From Apus apus (Eukaryota > Chordata > Aves > Apodiformes > Apodidae), in assembly GCF_020740795.1 (NCBI RefSeq), contig NC_067312.1:71382905-71446904 (forward strand): DNA of 64,000 nucleotides, read 5' to 3'. Positions 61,101-64,000 of this stretch are shown here, one piece after another. Every line of letters begins with the position of its first letter. Position 1 is the first letter of the stretch. The notes under the pieces were generated by a model. The model did no database searches, had not been told where the DNA came from, and saw only the letters and a list, made by a program, of their open reading frames with translations. A program made the translations under genes and the position numbers.

Positions 61101-64000
61101 TCTGTAACACTGCAGCTTCCTAACTTTTGTGTCAGAAAGTGACTGCTTTCTGGACTGGTTGAACAATTACAGTTAAGTATTTGATTTGTGTTATTCATTG
61201 TTTTACCTATGGCTCATTTAAATATCTTGTTACATTTAAATATTGCTCCTAATTTATCAAGAAGAAATGTGAGAGGAGTCATCCTGTTTGGATTTTTCTT
61301 TTCAATTACTATTTTTTAACTTGAGAATCAGTGGAAAGGAAAAAGAATCGTGTATTAGAGTTCTACTATAGGTTTATAAAAAAAATAAACTAAATAATCA
61401 TAGTATGATAGAGAACTTCTCTCATTTTTATAAATAAATTGATCTCCAGCTACAGTTAATGAACTTCAGTAGAAAAGCATCAACTATTCTGACCTCTTGC
61501 ATAAGAGGATCCTCCCTCTGGGTTTTGAAATACAGTATTTGTTTTCACAGTAGCTATGATTTCTTCTCGTTTTGACGTGAATTAACTTGCAGTCCTTCTG
61601 CAAAGAGCTATCTTTCCTCTTGGGGGGTGTATGACAAAAATGTTTTGTTCTCTATTATGAGAGCTGCCTCACAATGTAAGGGAAAGAGGATAATGTCCCT
61701 AAAACCAGTTTTGCAATGGCACCATTTTAGATGTATTCTGTGATTTTTATAGAACGCTGCCCTGTAGTATTAATCTGTGAAACATACCTTCATATAAGAT
61801 ACCACTTAATTCCTCAAACTTTATTTAGGTGAAAAGAGCAGCTTTATTTCCTGTCTTGGAAATACTAGTTATACCCTGTAATCTTTATAGCTACAGATGC
61901 TTTATTCACTTGGTAGCTTGACTTCTTTCTTGGAAGGGGCTATGTGAGTCTTGTTCAAACATGGCACAGGTGCTCATGACTATAATATTTTTGGGTGACT
62001 AACTTCAGGTTTGAGAAAATGAAATTGTGGAGGCAGTGAGTTGTAACTTCTGAATCCTGTATACAGTGGATGATTCTGCACACCTGGGTGATGGTGCTGG
62101 AGAGAGCAGGTACTCTAAGATGCCACTCAGATTTATCTTGATGGCAGTTCTTCATTCAATTTGGATGGTGATATTTAAAATTTAATGCAGTTCTAGGTAT
62201 TAAACACTAATTTAAGTAAGTGCACACTGAGGTGAGAGAGCCTTAAAAAAATGCCAAAGAGATCATGAGTTCTGCCATCAATAGAAGACCATTTTCTGTT
62301 ATGAGTTATAACTTTATTGTTTTCAATAGTTTAAAAGGTTCAGAAAAGTTCTTCTAAATCATGTAGCGGAATTTAGGATTTTTCTGCAAGTTTACAGTTG
62401 TTTCACTATCCCCTAAGAATTTCTGGCAATAGCTTCAGTTGCTGTCTGCAGCACAAATTGCAATTTGCTCTGGTTTCTCTTTGCCCCTTTTAAAATCTTT
62501 TAAATTTAAGTGCTCAGATCTGTTAGATACAGTCTTGCTGATAAGAGTGTGAAAAGAAGTGTGGAGAAGCAATGTTTATTTTGCACTTTGGTGCAATTTC
62601 TGGTAAACTTTTTAATACCTTTTCTCTGTTTGCACTTGTTTTGCAATAGTTTGTAGTGCAGGGGTTTCATATTTTGATTACACTACTTATAGTAGCTGTA
62701 GAACCTGAGCTTCCTGGAAGTTAGGATGGGCAGATGGGTGCATGGAGAGTTACATTTAGATTTGAAGTTATCCTTATGCATTATGAAGACTAAGTATTTT
62801 CAGTTTATTTTTAAAGATTAAACAATGAAGCTTCCTTGATTTGCTGTGGAAGACTGCTTTGCAGGTGGATTTCATCATGCAAAGGCTCTTCATGATTCTT
62901 AGATATTTTTTCCTTCTTGGAAATTTCATCTCCACTCTCAGTTTTCATGGTTTTGTTCTCACTTTAATTTCCAACATATTTGAATTCTTACACTTCAGTA
63001 GATAAAAGCAAAATATAAAAAGAAAAAACATGCTGCGTTTGCAAGTCTGTGTGCTGACTTACAGTCAAGGTTACAACAGAAACTATTTAAACTGTTATGT
63101 GTTATAGCAGTTACCTATTTGCTTTTATTCCGTGATATTCTTATCAAGCAACATTTGCTGTAATTACCATCATCACTTTCATCTGGCTTAAAGTGAGGGG
63201 AAAGAACTTATTTAGCTATATTGAGCATCCTCACTTAATTTTAAATTACTTTAATGATTGTTTAAATCCCAGTCTGCCAAAAAAGTCCAGCAAGCTCTGA
63301 GGTTGGTCTGAGTGGTATTGGCTACTGGCTATGATGCTAGTCTTGCAAAACATGAAATAACATTCATCACTTTGCAAGTCACCCCCACTTTTTTTTTTTT
63401 TCCTTCTTTTATTTTTTTTTTTTTTCAATTGAATTCTTATAGTTTAATGTTTGGCAGTGAAGAGCTATACCAGTCTGCTGTGTTTCTGCTCTGGTTCATC
63501 TCTCACTGCTGTTTGTGTGGGCTGGTATAACCACTTTACACTATTTGCTTCGCAGTCTGGGTTATTTCACGCTACTAGTCATTTCAGTTCAACTACGTAG
63601 AGATTGAAAGCATTGCTTCCTTAAGCTCACAGCTCAGGATAAATAATCACATCTTACGTGTTTAAACTAGCTGTCCCAGAACGTGGTATGGCTTCTTTTC
63701 AAAAGTTTGTCCATTTACTTCCATGTGCTTTGTGTGCACGAGACAGGCTTTGCTTAAAGGAGCAAGTTTCGTGGATCTTATTTGTGTACGCCTAAGAAAA
63801 CCATTGAGTTATTCAAACGGGAAGGAATTTTAGGGATCAGTTTGGTAGTTTCAGAAACAGCAGTGAACCTTTTATTTGCTGTTTTCTCAACTGGGAATAG
63901 ATTTAATTTTGGCCCAACAAGTTTTTACTGATCTCTAGCTGACCACCCAGTAAACCAGACTGCTGAGAACCTTAGTGGTCCTATTTAACTCAGGACAGTC
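55106..64000 (+). other. XRCC4: XRCC4 intron 3, right part (continues past the window)
   Basis: About 8.9 kb of AT-rich intron. It holds a perfect 26-base palindrome at 59.85 kb, a GT-rich tract near 58.83 kb, T-runs near 63.4 kb, and two open blocks (56408-56515 and 61198-60638 on the minus strand) covered in the findings. No further XRCC4 exon was identified. Confidence 0.6.
59844..59869. repeat. perfect 26-base palindrome in a TA/TG microsatellite
   Basis: The sequence reads the same on both strands and is centred on TACGTA between 59856 and 59857. Each arm is TGTGTATATATAC, with the other arm its exact complement. It probably arose from slippage in a TG/TA microsatellite. Confidence 0.9.

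Noticed and set aside
33618..64000. Search for the next XRCC4 exon (end of head and start of coiled coil)
   Set aside because: No segment with the expected FRLGS-like start, ELICYCL-like core or NEHLQKEN-like coiled coil was seen in phase 0 after an acceptor. The exon probably lies beyond the window, though a visual search is not proof.

Overview
The window looks like bird nuclear DNA. The reasons are several copies of the CR1 LINE family, including reverse-transcriptase reading frames and the characteristic CR1 3' end, an otherwise low density of recognisable repeats, one short GC-rich CpG island, and long AT-rich introns. There is no sign of bacterial, plasmid or viral gene organisation, and I see no operons, CRISPR arrays or RNA genes.

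The one gene firmly identified is XRCC4 on the + strand, the scaffold protein of DNA ligase IV in non-homologous end joining. Two coding exons are present: 24329-24467 (residues 1-46 plus the first base of codon 47) and 33430-33617 (the rest of codon 47 through residue 109). Both have correct splice sites and compatible phases, and together they encode most of the globular head domain. The remaining exons, for the end of the head, the coiled-coil stalk and the C-terminal tail, were not found and probably lie to the right of the window. The untranslated first exon probably ends at 4886 inside the CpG island.

Layout: 1-4.6 kb is AT-rich and probably intronic sequence of a divergently transcribed gene. 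4.2-5.1 kb is a CpG island with a two-way promoter (three inverted CCAAT boxes, GC boxes, an ETS-type site on each side). The minus-strand start codon at 4624-4622, followed directly by a GTAAGC splice donor, is probably TMEM167A, which neighbours XRCC4 head-to-head in human. 4.9-24.3 kb is XRCC4 intron 1, opening with two GC-rich hexanucleotide arrays and holding a 2.6 kb antisense CR1. 24.5-33.4 kb is intron 2, with two CR1 copies meeting head-to-head. 33.6-64 kb is the left part of intron 3, with two short CR1 3' ends and otherwise no recognised genes.

I found no undescribed multi-gene system. The observations most worth following are the two hexamer arrays next to the promoter, whose units match those of the human C9orf72 and NOP56 disease repeats; the compact two-way promoter; sequence changes in the XRCC4 head; and three unexplained open blocks deep in intron 3.
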